64,000 nt of DNA, from the NCBI GenBank assembly GCA_036346395.1, contig CM070599.1, positions 39,051,232-39,115,231 of the forward strand, written 5' to 3'. Every line of letters starts with the position of its first letter. Position 1 is the stretch's first letter. The position numbers and the translations under genes were made by a program. This stretch comes from Hsuehochloa calcarea. Taxonomy: Eukaryota; Streptophyta; Magnoliopsida; Poales; Poaceae. Shown piece by piece: positions 1 to 10,277 of this stretch. The notes beneath the pieces are model-generated. The model ran no database searches and was not told where the DNA came from. It saw only the letters and a list, made by a program, of their open reading frames with translations.

Positions 1-350
1 TCAGTCGGTTCTTGTGTACCTCCTATATTGTCCGGGGTTTTGGATAATATCGGTGTGTACAGGTTCCCCGATCACTTACTGCGGTAAGATGTGCCCTCAC
101 CCCTTTGCTTCAGTTGTCGCTTCCGCTATCTTTTGTAATGTATTCATTTGGCCTGTTCGACCCTTATTGTAAAAAAAAAATTGGCCCGAAGCGGTCTATA
201 TAAACTCTGATGTGTAAATTAATGAATGCAATGATTTTACGTCATGTATGGTTTGATTCAGCAATGTGCCTGTGAAGTGCTATCTACTGATCCAGGGAAT
301 AGCATAGTGATTTCACAGAGGATCCGGATGTAGAAATCTGGGGTCCGACA
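1..350 (+). mobile_element. 3' end of a Ty3/gypsy-type LTR (fragment)
   Basis: The stretch reads like the downstream half of a grass gypsy LTR. A TATA-like tctatataaac lies near position 191, followed by an untranslated-looking segment, and the fragment ends in ggggtccgaca. The CA end abuts the truncated PMD element at 351. No polypurine tract, primer site or second LTR is in the window, so it could be a solo LTR, or either LTR of an element that lies to the left. The family assignment is from remembered resemblance to Tekay-like LTRs, not from a search. Confidence 0.5.
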
Positions 351-353
351 ACC

Positions 354-1927
354 AGTAGAGACATGGCTTGCAACATATGTAATAGACGAAATATTAGTGA
401 GAAGATTGATAATGACGATAAAATACTATAAATTAAAAATTACAACCAAATGAATACTACAAATTAATGTACACTAATTTACTATTACAAAATTAAATAC
501 AACTATTAAATCAATTCATTTTATTGCCAATAACTCCTAAGTAAGTGCATACCATTTCTTAGCTGCAAATTAAAGGCATTTAATAGTGCATTCAAAGTTC
601 CAGAAGGTAAGGATAACAAACCAATTGCACAAATGTACGTACTTGATCCATTACATAATTTATTTTTTTTAAGAATCTTTTTCTCCCTTGCCCATACCAC
701 AAAAATTAGTTACTACTTGACCGCATCAGAAACGGTGCACAACACCCACCCCCCCCCCGCCACACACACACAGATATCCTAAGATTTCTCTCATTAGAGA
801 ACAAAGCCAAGGTAGAACTCATTAGCCAATTATTCGGCAATGCAATGTATTTTTTTGTTTACAAACACTGTTCATTGTGACTAATTATTTGGTAACTAAA
901 TAACGACGCCTCAAGAATTAAAACTAAATAATTACATAATATTAGTTCAACTGCGGCTAATTAAATACGACTAATAAAGTCAAATAAATTTTACTGCGAA
1001 CATTTCAGAATGACTAAAATAGGTGCGCCTGAAAAATTACAACTATTTAAGTACGCAAATTTTACTACGACTTATTTACTAACAACACAGTTAATAAAGA
1101 ATTTACAAACGAGGAAAATCGACAGAGATAACAATTACCTGCTAATATAGCTTCTAATGGCGGCAGTTAATAACGCTAAAATATAACCGAAAATAAAATC
1201 GACAGAGAGCCAGAGAGCGACCGAAAGAGAGAGCGAGGGAGCGAGCAAGTGACGGTGAAACAAAAACGCTCTCGCTCGCTAATTTATAGCCATTGAGAGT
1301 GGGAATCCTTCCCCGCGCAAGGCAATTGAAGCTTGCATGCATGCGACAGACAACGATGGGAGGATGATTAAATGTAAAGGCATTAGATGGAGGTGATGGG
1401 AGGGGGCCGGTCGGTGGAAAAGGGGAAGCACCGATTTGACGGGAGGAGCCGATCAGTGGTAAAAGGGGAAGCAGAGCTAGCTCTCCACCACACGGTGCCC
1501 GGGCGAGTGCCTACGCCTTACGGTGGCCGTCTGGCAGCGGGAACATGCCGGCTCGTTGGTCGTCCCGCGTGGTGATCGTGCGGTGGAGGCTCTATATCTG
1601 TAAATATTGTTGGTCGTCTCACGCGGTGACCGTGCGGTGGAGGCTCCATATCTGTAAATACCACGACGAATGCTATTTTTGCAAATATAAACCCAAACAG
1701 TGCCAATACGGCAAACAATTCTGTTTTGGGTGCATCTCGTACGTTACAGCTAGTATACGTACATATAGCCATTCAGGGAACTAATTTTCAGTTGATGAAA
1801 AGGCAACTTTCAGTCCCTACTAATAATATACCAAACGGTCAAAAACTAAAGTTTGCAAACTGTGTGCGCGGCCAATTCATGAATGTTCTGAATTCCAACC
1901 ACAGTTCAGTCAAGGCAAATATCAACC
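354..1927 (-). repeat. Direct repeat copy 1: 5' region of a PMD element
   Basis: This 1.57 kb segment is nearly the same as 3001-4538, offset 2647 bases at its left edge. In copy 2 it lies directly upstream (minus strand) of a PMD reading frame and includes its first codons. Here the coding part is cut off by the LTR end at 350. Compared with copy 2 it carries an extra stretch of about 28 bases near 1800 and scattered small indels. The repeat ends are not TG/CA and no target duplication is visible, so a tandem duplication of the element fits better than an LTR pair. Confidence 0.75.
1558..1665 (+). repeat. Two-unit 54 bp tandem repeat
   Basis: Units start at 1558 and 1612 with ggtcgtc and run through gtggaggct and atctgtaaata. 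The same pair occurs in repeat copy 2 from about 4198, so it predates the large duplication. Confidence 0.8.
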
Positions 1928-1952
1928 GGTTCAGTCAAGGCAAATATCAACC
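1903..1952 (+). repeat. Two-unit 25 bp tandem repeat at the duplication junction
   Basis: The string ttcagtcaaggcaaatatca occurs twice back to back, 25 bases apart. The first unit is the right edge of direct repeat copy 1 and the second is the 3' end of the PMD pseudogene. It marks the junction of the two element copies. Confidence 0.8.
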
Positions 1953-3023
1953 ATGTGTGCGAACACCAAATGGCAGGTCATCGCCCATAACTTGGCGTCC
2001 TGGGTGGATTGCATGGACGCCTGTGTGGCGCTACCGTCTACATGAAATTTAGAGTCTATGTAGCCCAGATGATGTTGTTGTCATGCAACGACTCGAACTC
2101 ATTGTGAAACAACGAGTAGCACTTTGGCGGTTTGTCCTGGGCCTAGCGTAGATGGGCAACAGTCCGTCGAAAGCCCATAGTGGGCCCATCTATTAGGTCG
2201 TCCGACTTGGGGTACGGATGCACTACTATCTCAAAGGTCGTTCGCCCAACAAGTGCTCCCAACTTCACAGCTGCAGGAGCACGTAGCAGATGGTCAGGTT
2301 GGGGGTACCATCGGTGCCGCATCGCGAAACGTCACACGACCCCCGGTATGTGGTGCAAAAGACGACTAATCCCCAGCCATATTGAGGCATCGCCCCAGCC
2401 TCTGTGTCAACCAAAGACTCGGTGACGCAGACGAAGCTAGGATAGCACCAATTGCCCTACGTGATTGGAAACAGGATCCCACCAAAGAGCCGAAGAAGGT
2501 AAGTAACAAGGTGCGTCCTAACAACTTCGTGGGGTGCATCCTGCGGGCATTAGCTGAAATGCCTCAGTCAAGTCCGAGAGACGACACGTGCACGCTTCGG
2601 GATAGGTATATCGAACCGATGCTCCAATCTGGCCTTCTAGTCCGCCAGCGAACGGCCTAGAACAAGTGGCTCACTCAGGAGAGGGAGACCGGTCAAGAAC
2701 GAGACGTCCTGCAGAGTGACCATCATCTCACCCCACCGAAAGTGGAAGGTGTGCATCTCGGGCCTCCACCTGTCGATAAGTGCCGACAGCAGTTTGGCGT
2801 CTAGGGTGAACCGGTCTCCGACAGAGAGTAGCCTCACAAGGGGCAATAAGCCCGTGTCCGGGAGGATTGGGACGTAACAAGCGTCCAGCTCCCAGTAATC
2901 CCTCCCCGACCGAATCAACAGGGGCGAAGAGCCATCCGCGTCACCGACGATCCACGGCTTGCACCGGTGGTTCTCGTCGTAGAAGGGTTCCAAAAGCACT
3001 AGTAGAGACATGGCTTGCAACAT
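1928..3023 (-). pseudogene. Plant mobile domain (PMD) pseudogene
   Basis: The frame 3023-2637 opens with a FYDENHRC motif, then LLPLVRL, then IDRWRPEMHTFHFRWGEMMV and TLQDVSFLTGLP. These are hallmarks of the plant mobile domain found in MAIN-like proteins, in MULEs and in some gypsy elements. Downstream, in shifting frames, similarity continues: THLVTYLLRLFGG near 2520-2480, then a YGWG...YRG stretch, a VLLQL block and a C-terminal block near 1950. Many stops and frameshifts interrupt it, so it is a near full-length domain that no longer encodes a protein. Roles known for the family are silencing-related or transposon-encoded; none can be claimed here. The upstream region (3024-4538) is its putative promoter and leader. 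Confidence 0.8.
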
Positions 3024-4538
3024 ATGTAATAGACGAAATATTAGTGAGAAGATTGATAATGACGATAAAATACTATAAATTAAAAATTACAACCAAATGA
3101 ATACTACAAATTAATGTACACTAATTTACTATTACAAAATTAAATACAACTATTAAATCAATTCATTTTATTGCCAATAACTCCTAAGTAAGTGCATACC
3201 ATTTCTTAGCTGCAAATTAAAGGCATTTAATAGTGCATTCAAAGTTCCAGAAGGTAAGGATAACAAACCAATTGCACAAATGTACGTACTTGATCCATTA
3301 CATAATTTATTTATTTTTTAAGAATCTTTTTCTCCCTTGCCCGTACCACAAAAATTAGTTACTACTTGACCGCATCAGAAACGGTGCACAACACCCACCC
3401 CCCACACACACAGATATCCTAAGATTTCTCTCATTAGAGAACAAAGCCAAGGTAGAACTCATTAGCCAATTATTCGGCAATGCAATGTATTTTTTTGTTT
3501 ACAAACACTGTTTATTGTGACTAATTATTTGGTAACTAAATAACGACGCCTCAAGAATTAAAACTAAATAATTACATAATATTAGTTCAACTGCGGCTAA
3601 TTAAATACGACTAATAAAGTCAAATAAATTTTACTGCGAACATTTCAGAATGACTAAAATAGGTGCGCCTGAAAAATTACAACTATTTAAGTGCGCAAAT
3701 TTTACTACGACTTATTTACTAACAACACAGTTAATAAAGAAGTTACAAACGAGGGAAAATCGACAGAGATAACAATTACCTGCTAATATAGCTTCTAATG
3801 GCGGCAGTTAATAACGCTAAAATATAACCGAAAATAAAATCGACAGAGAGCCAGAGAGCGACCGAAAGAGAGAGCGAGGGAGCGAGCAAGTGACGGCGAA
3901 ACAAAAACACTCTCGCTCGCTAATTTATAGCCATTGAGAGTGGGAATCCTTCCCCTGCACAAGGCAATTGAAGCTTGCATGCATGCGACAGACAACGATG
4001 GGAGGACGATTAAATGTAAAGGCATTAGATGGAGGTGATGGGAGGGGGCCGGTCGGTGGAAAAGGGGAAGCACCGATTTGACGGGAGGAGCGATCAGTGG
4101 TAAAGGGAAGCAGAGCTAGCTCTCCACCACACGGTGCCCGGGCGAGTGCCTCCGCCTTACGGTGGCCGTCTGGCAGCGGGAACATGCCGGCTCGTTGGTC
4201 GTCCCGCGTGGTGATCGTGCGGTGGAGGCTCTATATCTGTAAATATCGTTGGTCGTCTCACGCGGTGATCGTGCGGTGGAGGCTCCATATCTGTAAATAC
4301 CACGACGAATGCCATTTTTGCAAATATAAACCCAAACAGTGCCAATACGGCAAACAATTCTGTTTTGGGTGCATCTCGTACGTTACAGCTAGTATACGTA
4401 CATACAGCCATTCAGGGAACTAATTTTCAGTTGATGAATACCAAACGGTCAAAAACTAAAGTTTGCAAACTGGTGTGTGCGGCCAATTCATGAATTTTCT
4501 GAATTCCAACCACAGTTCAGTCAAGGCAAATATCAACC
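3001..4538 (-). repeat. Direct repeat copy 2: PMD element 5' region
   Basis: Second copy of 354-1927. Its left end overlaps the first codons of the PMD frame, and it extends upstream of that frame on the minus strand through an AT-rich part (3060-3780) and a G+C-rich part (3840-4300) that contains the 54 bp tandem pair. No separate gene is supported; the small frames here are not conserved between the copies. Confidence 0.75.
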
Positions 4539-4927
4539 AGTCCAATAAATTATGAAATCGCGTCGTTTGTCCCAAGTATTTGTTTGTCATTTTCAGGGCA
4601 GAGCGGTAGTTGAGTTGACACGAGAGGGGCACCGAGTAGACCTAATCACGCGTAAAGACTAACGAAAACGGTAATAGAACAAGCACTGGGTCTGTAATGC
4701 TCACAATTGTCAAACTTCACCAAAACATTATTCATAAAAAAGCATGGAAAATGCAGGGTTGCATGATAAAAGGTGTGAGAAAATTTTCGACTTCCCCTAG
4801 GATAAATAAAAGACAAAGGAAATGGCATCTTGAGTTCTTTCCAACTAGGATGACAACTACCTAGGCTAACCACTAACCACCTCCGGCGTTGTGAAACAGA
4901 CGCCCCGGAAATGCTAAATTGCTAATG
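4539..4927. other. Intergenic, 3' flank of the TPP pseudogene
   Basis: No coding or repeat signal was recognised. The segment lies just beyond the stop of the TPP pseudogene and probably contains its 3' untranslated region. Confidence 0.5.
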
Positions 4928-6981
4928 TCAAATCTCCCAGACTAAAACTGATGGGCTACTGGGATGTCCTTCTTCATCATGGTGAATTGGTGATTGTTCC
5001 TTCCATCTCACCAAGGAATTGAGGAATTCCATCACCTGCGGGAGAGTTGTCAAGTGAAACGACCAAATCAGTGATCAATTGACCGAACAGTATCAGCAAG
5101 AACTCAAACTAAGCATGAGAATGAAAGGCACTATCACTTCAAATGGCTCTTTCAGTGAGTAGAAGGCTTCAGTCTCCTTGGGCACCTGTGAAACCAGAAT
5201 TCCGTATCCACTGTTTCGCTTGCGAAGCACCTGGTCTAAGAAACGAAGGAAACAACAGATGTTCAGTGAAGCTCTAAGAATATGCGAGTGAAATGTGCAT
5301 GTCTTTTCAGAAGAAAAGGAACCTTGAATGCATCTTAATCGGTTCGATCATCTCCAATGTAGATAGGAAGAACACTTTCAGAATCATTTAATTCGAGTGA
5401 CTGAAGCAGAAACTCAACAGCCTTCCCCTTGTCCCAGTCTATCACTGCACGAACCTCTAAAACCTGCCGAATTGCATACAGGATTAGTACAAAAGTAATG
5501 CAGAATCTGTCAGGACGAATGGCATATTATAGTACTTGGCGGAATGATCATTTAAATCTTCACACCTTTCGTCCGGTGGGCACTTTGAGACGAGGAAAAG
5601 TTTTCAGGACATCGCAGACGAGCTGTGCAACCAATTTCCAATCCTGCAGACAGACAAGGCGAAAAATGTCAGAACTCGCAAAGTCGAATTGCTGCAGCAA
5701 GGGAGGCAAGAACAGTGAAACTTGAGGTCCAACTATACCTTCTTGTCGACATTGCGATAATGCAGACATACAAAACTTGCTGTTCTCAACATTTGCACCC
5801 TTAATTGCTCTAGTGACCTCTACTAGGGACTTGAGACCTATTTGTACAAAAAAGTGCATTAGGATTTCCTTCCATATCATCCAACCAGCTCGAACAGTTC
5901 AACTTGTTAATTGCATTTATTAATGATTAATAAAAAAGAATACCTCAGTGATCATAGGTAGAAACTCACTTGCAGGTTGGAAAAGATTGGCTTCTTTGCT
6001 CTACAATTAAGAGTTCATCAATATTCAAAAACGTTAAGGAAACATGCATACAGTAAATTGAGGAGCAAAAAGTAACAAAGCAATGTAGTCGTCCCTGTGA
6101 TGAAAGGGGTGCTCACATTTTTTGTTTTACTTTCAGAATCTGCAGCAGATACCATTATGTCCATCCCATGACTTCCAGCATAGTAGAGCTCCTTCAACTT
6201 TACAAATTCAAACACCTGAACATGAAGAGGCAAGCAAAAACATAAGATATATGATTGATTTCATATGAGTAGAATTCACACACTGACAAAGGCCGACAGG
6301 TGTAAAAATTGTTCATACCTTGTCGCGGGACCTCCTGCTGACGATTGCAGTAGGGTAGAACTTTGCAACATTTTTCACAGCAGCACGCATCTGAAGGAAG
6401 GTTTTTCAGATTGACAATAAGCACGCGGTACATACATAGAGCAATGTTTCAGTATTAATCATGTTCATCTGAGATCTGACTCACCTCAGGGGACATGAAC
6501 GCCTTCTCTTGATCATTAACGATAGGCGAAAGAGTGCCATCATAGTACACAGAATCAACACAATCTTCTTGCCCTTCACACTGACTATGATTTGGTCGAA
6601 GGAAGCTAAAGAAGAAGGGCATTTTGCCTGCAACAAACGACACACCTGTAAAATGCTTTGTAGAAGACAGACACTAGATAACTGAAAACTGAAAGAAACA
6701 TTGATCTTACCAGCCAAGCATTGTCAGCGGAATCTTCTTAAAGATGAAACGTCGCAACCAGAATGCACGTTTGCCTTTTTACGGGTTGACGACAGTGTCA
6801 TCACACCGAGCAGTCCATCAACGACTTCGACAAGTTTGCGTCTACTGATGTATGTCACACTCAAGGAAGAGCAGGAATGCCTCTTGGATGTGACTGAAAA
6901 TGGCATCAGATTTGAAGGCAGTGCCAACACTGGTTGGCTTTTGGCCACGGGATCAGTCATGACAGGCAAGTTATTGCTCAT
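4928..6981 (-). pseudogene. Trehalose-6-phosphate phosphatase, decayed
   Basis: Ten exons can be read on the minus strand: 6981-6711, 6627-6485, 6390-6319, 6215-6117, 6000-5944, 5837-5739, 5643-5566, 5463-5323, 5230-5138 and 5035-4928, nearly all with GT/AG borders. They encode the plant TPP order: a variable N-terminus (NLPVMTDPVA), YDGTLSPIV, FYPTAIVSRRSRDK, ELYYAGSHGMDIM, LFQPASEFLPMI, WDKGKAVEFLLQS, YIGDDRTD, YGILVSQVPKETEAFYS and FLNSLVRWK. An intact enzyme is a HAD-family phosphatase that makes trehalose from trehalose-6-phosphate. Lesions: a frameshift late in exon 1; a frameshift in exon 2 exactly at the catalytic DxD motif, so that the first Asp is lost; a frameshift in exon 6; and a TAA at 5337-5335 in place of the Glu after DDRTD. 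Splice sites are well kept, so decay is recent or some lesions are assembly errors. From memory of the family it most resembles rice OsTPP1/OsTPP2. Confidence 0.88.
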
Positions 6982-7955
6982 ATCCACCGGAGAAATGGAG
7001 ACGATTGATCGCAAAATGGTGTTTTATGGGATCAAAATTAGGTGGAACAGGGTTTCCTTCAACTAGGTTTAACCTACAGTCTTGTCAATGAAAAACCACT
7101 TCTTCAGTGTTTTCTTGTCGGTGTAGGTGAGCACACAGTTCTTTAACAGAAAGTCACCGGAGATCTGATGAAAGAAAGCAAAGTAATATTAGACAAAATT
7201 GCTGTTACACAATGAATACGAAAGATATTTTACAACCACAAAATGTGCTCTTTCATATACTCCAGTATGAGAGCACATGTGTATCAGAAAAGTGAAACTT
7301 AAATAGAAAAGAACCATATAATTCAGAATCCGTATACTTGATCGGACAGCATTGCTGCATCAATAGAGAAACAAGCTTTCGTCATTGATCTAAAAAAAAT
7401 TCATAATACTCTAAAAAATTACATGTCATCATCATGCATACATGGACCGAACTTATAATGGCATCTAGCCAACAGGAAAGCCCCTGTGCACCCAGAACTT
7501 TGATCTCAACGTTTTGTTTTTTTTTGGGAAAGAAGGTACGTAGATCTAAAAGTTTTTATTGAAAAATCTATATATGGTTAGAGCAATCATGTATTGATCT
7601 GCCTACACTTTGCAGGACCAAACAGTTGATGCTTAATCAAACAATATCAAAAGGTCATGTCATTTACCAGAAGGATTTAGTGATCATCAACACAGTTAGG
7701 CGCAATGCCTGCCATCTATAATGATAGGTTACTCCAAAAAGCACCTAGTAATCAGTAACTAGTTTTGATCATAAACCCTTAATAACATGGTAGGTACGCC
7801 TAACTTCTCTTTTGCCTAGTGAATCATCAGGGCACCAAAAATAGATACCATATTGCTGTAAACTTTGATCGAAAATACTAATGATCCAAATAAATAGTAG
7901 TATAATTAAATATAACATATACTCCTATTTAATAGACGATATTATCAATTTCACT
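6982..7955. other. Intergenic, upstream of the TPP pseudogene
   Basis: AT-rich sequence that should contain the leader and promoter of the TPP pseudogene. No gene, clear MITE or other repeat was recognised. Confidence 0.45.
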
Positions 7956-8067
7956 AGTATGATCGGTATTGTCTGGCATTGGTATGGAGACCGGACAGGT
8001 ATCGGAACGGTAGTATGATCGGTATTGTCTGGCATTGGTATGGAGACCGGACCGGTACCGGAACGGT
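7956..8067 (+). repeat. Two-unit 56 bp tandem repeat
   Basis: Units begin at 7956 and 8012 with agtatgatcggtattgtctg and end in ccggaacggta-like sequence. The two differ at a few positions. Confidence 0.85.
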
Positions 8068-8260
8068 ATTACGTGCTTAATTGATAACTGATCGAGAAGA
8101 ACAAGAGCATCAACAAATGCATAGGGAACCAATCGCGGCGGCAAGCAATTTTTTCTCGGATCACGGTTGGGTAGAATTTCCCGGCCCATCACCTTTGCTT
8201 TCTCCGATTCTCTTGTGTTGGCCTGGCGGCGCCCTCGATACAAGGACAAGCAATAGATAG

Positions 8261-8730
8261 CTAGAAAAACACACGGCCCGGATACGAAATCAAAGCTAAT
8301 ATGCCCATTTTTAATTTAGCGCATAAATCCGTGTCGAGCTCACGGCCCAGCACAAAGTCAATGCACAAACTACAACACGAGCGAGCCCACTCGGCTGGTG
8401 GCCCGGCGACGGCGCCTCGAAGGCCTGGTCTTCCTCCCGGTGCCCTCGGGGTCTCCGGCGACGGCCGCCTGACCCGCCTCTGGCTCATCCTCCCCAGCTC
8501 TCCTCTGACTCTTGTCCTCCTCGAGCTGGACATCCGACTCGTCGCGTGTCGCCAATATCCGCCGACGCCCGTGCCACTGGTCTTTCCTCCTCGACGTCCG
8601 CGGTCCGCTCCTCCTGCGCGCTCCTTGTCGCCGCATTTCCTCGCCGTGATTGCGATGCTTACGGCGTGGTCGCGTAGATCAGCTTCCGGCTCTCGAGGTT
8701 CTTGCCTGGTCACCGCAGCTTTCTTGTAAA
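8261..8730. other. G+C-rich island with overlapping frames on both strands
   Basis: A roughly 450 bp G+C-rich block in AT-rich surroundings is open in one plus frame (8301-8729, 142 codons) and one minus frame (8713-8261, 150 codons). Neither translation shows a recognised domain; both are Arg/Pro/Ser-rich, as expected from composition alone. It may be a 5' leader or CpG-rich promoter, a first exon, or a gene fragment carried by a transposon. I do not call a gene. Confidence 0.3.
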
Positions 8731-9828
8731 CTAACTATTCTTTTTTTTCTTCATGAATTGAATATAGCATTCTTGCTGCAAAGTAACATTTTTTTTTCCA
8801 CGAGGAATATGAGTACGTGACTATGAGTTGAGCCCATTGCCTGTAATTCTTGAGTTGAGCATGGTATGATGGGCACATGAACTTGCTACTACTTCAGTCC
8901 AGGGGTTGTGATTTTGCAGTTAATTGTGGTATTGCAATTCTAAACTACATTGCAATGTACATTTTGCCACAGGAGAGCCGCATTTTGGGCAAAGCTTCTC
9001 TGGATTACTTGGGATATTGAGGTACCACTAGTCGGTTCCTGTTTTCTACGTAGATATGGGCTATGGAGTTTTACAAGCACAAGATTAGTGTTCGAATACC
9101 AAATTTGAAGAATGTCTGACGGTGCTTGTACTCGATGGTGCTTACAGAAACAAACCTTGTACTTGCTGCTGCTTACAGAAACAAACCAGGAATCTATTCA
9201 TTTAAAGACCCGCCATATATGAATCGGATGATAAAGTGTTGTGAATTGGCCTTCAAGTAGATAATTTAGATCAACTAGATTAGTAGACAGTTACTTAAAT
9301 CACAAGTGCAAAACTTCATCACAATTAACCTGGTACCCGTGCAAGTTTTGGTAAATCCAGTCGCCATCTAAACATACTTCCAAAAATATTCGAAATTCAT
9401 GATAATGTTGAAGCAGACGACCTCAAAAAAGAACAATGTTGAAGCTGATATCTCACCAATAATTGATTTCACAACCACTACCTGGTGGCCTTTAAAAAAG
9501 AAGAAAGAAACCAGAAACCACCAACTACATGGTGCAGCTCTAGAGCAAACCATTAGTCACCCGGTTCTAACTACAAGATATCTTCACTTTTGAGAAAGCA
9601 GTTTTACAATGATATTGCTTCAGAAGGAGGCGATAAGAGCACTTGTAACCGAAAATTTTAGTCAAATTTCAAACAGATCACCTGTAAACTCATAAAGGTA
9701 CCATAAATATAGCCTTATGCTATTTAACTGCCATGCTTATAGTGATCTTTATAAAGTTCTATAATACTTAATTGATTGAAGTATCTGTATACCTGAGCTT
9801 TTATAGGTGCGCAGTCTCAATTTCAGTT
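8731..9828. other. Intergenic
   Basis: AT-rich sequence with no gene or repeat recognised. It leads into the duplicated VAP promoter region. Confidence 0.4.
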
Positions 9829-9974
9829 ACTATTTTCAGTTAGTGTTACAAAATTCAGTTAGTATGGTAACGCATCACATTCCAAAATAATCCCTGAAAG
9901 AAATAAAAAGGTCACATCCCAAAGTTGACCCCAAAAGAAAACAAAAGGAAAATCCAGATGAGGCACAGTGCTAA
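9829..9974 (+). pseudogene. VAP copy 1 upstream region, part 1
   Basis: From about 9850 this matches the region from about 34268 upstream of the intact VAP gene, including ttagtatggtaacgcatcac, gaaaatccagatgaggcaca and gctaa. The match stops at a Tourist MITE, continues for 18 bases after it (10260-10277), stops again at a gypsy LTR and resumes at 21713. It is the dismembered promoter region of a tandem VAP duplicate. Confidence 0.85.
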
Positions 9975-10259
9975 GGGCATCTCCAATAGTGGCCACCTCA
10001 GTAGTCTTCTTACCTACTATGTCACTCAAAAATCTAGTTAGAGGAGAGATGATGTGAAGATAGAAAATGTGTCATCTCTTATATAAGAGACAAATTGGGC
10101 ACGTAAACCATCGCAAATGGTGAGTGTGTAAGGAGATAAGTTGTGTTGAAATTGAATGATTTTGTAGATAAATTATTGGAGATGTTATCTCTAAAGTTGC
10201 ATGTAAATGATTTGGGGCCTTTAAAGACAACCCTAAGAGACAAACTATTGGAGATACCC
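9975..10259. mobile_element. Tourist-like MITE (PIF/Harbinger type)
   Basis: A 285 bp element with inverted ends gggcatctccaatag / ctattggagataccc, flanked by a TAA duplication (9972-9974 and 10260-10262). The homologous site upstream of the intact VAP gene (34393-34395) has a single TAA and no insert. The 3 bp TTA/TAA target and the size fit Tourist MITEs mobilised by PIF/Harbinger transposases. Confidence 0.92.
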
Positions 10260-10277
10260 TAACGTGGACGGCGCATC

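Noticed and set aside
354..4538. The 1.55 kb direct repeats as LTRs of one PMD-carrying retrotransposon
   Set aside because: The repeat ends are agtagag and atcaacc rather than TG/CA, no target duplication or primer site is visible, and the left repeat includes the first PMD codons. Tandem duplication is simpler.
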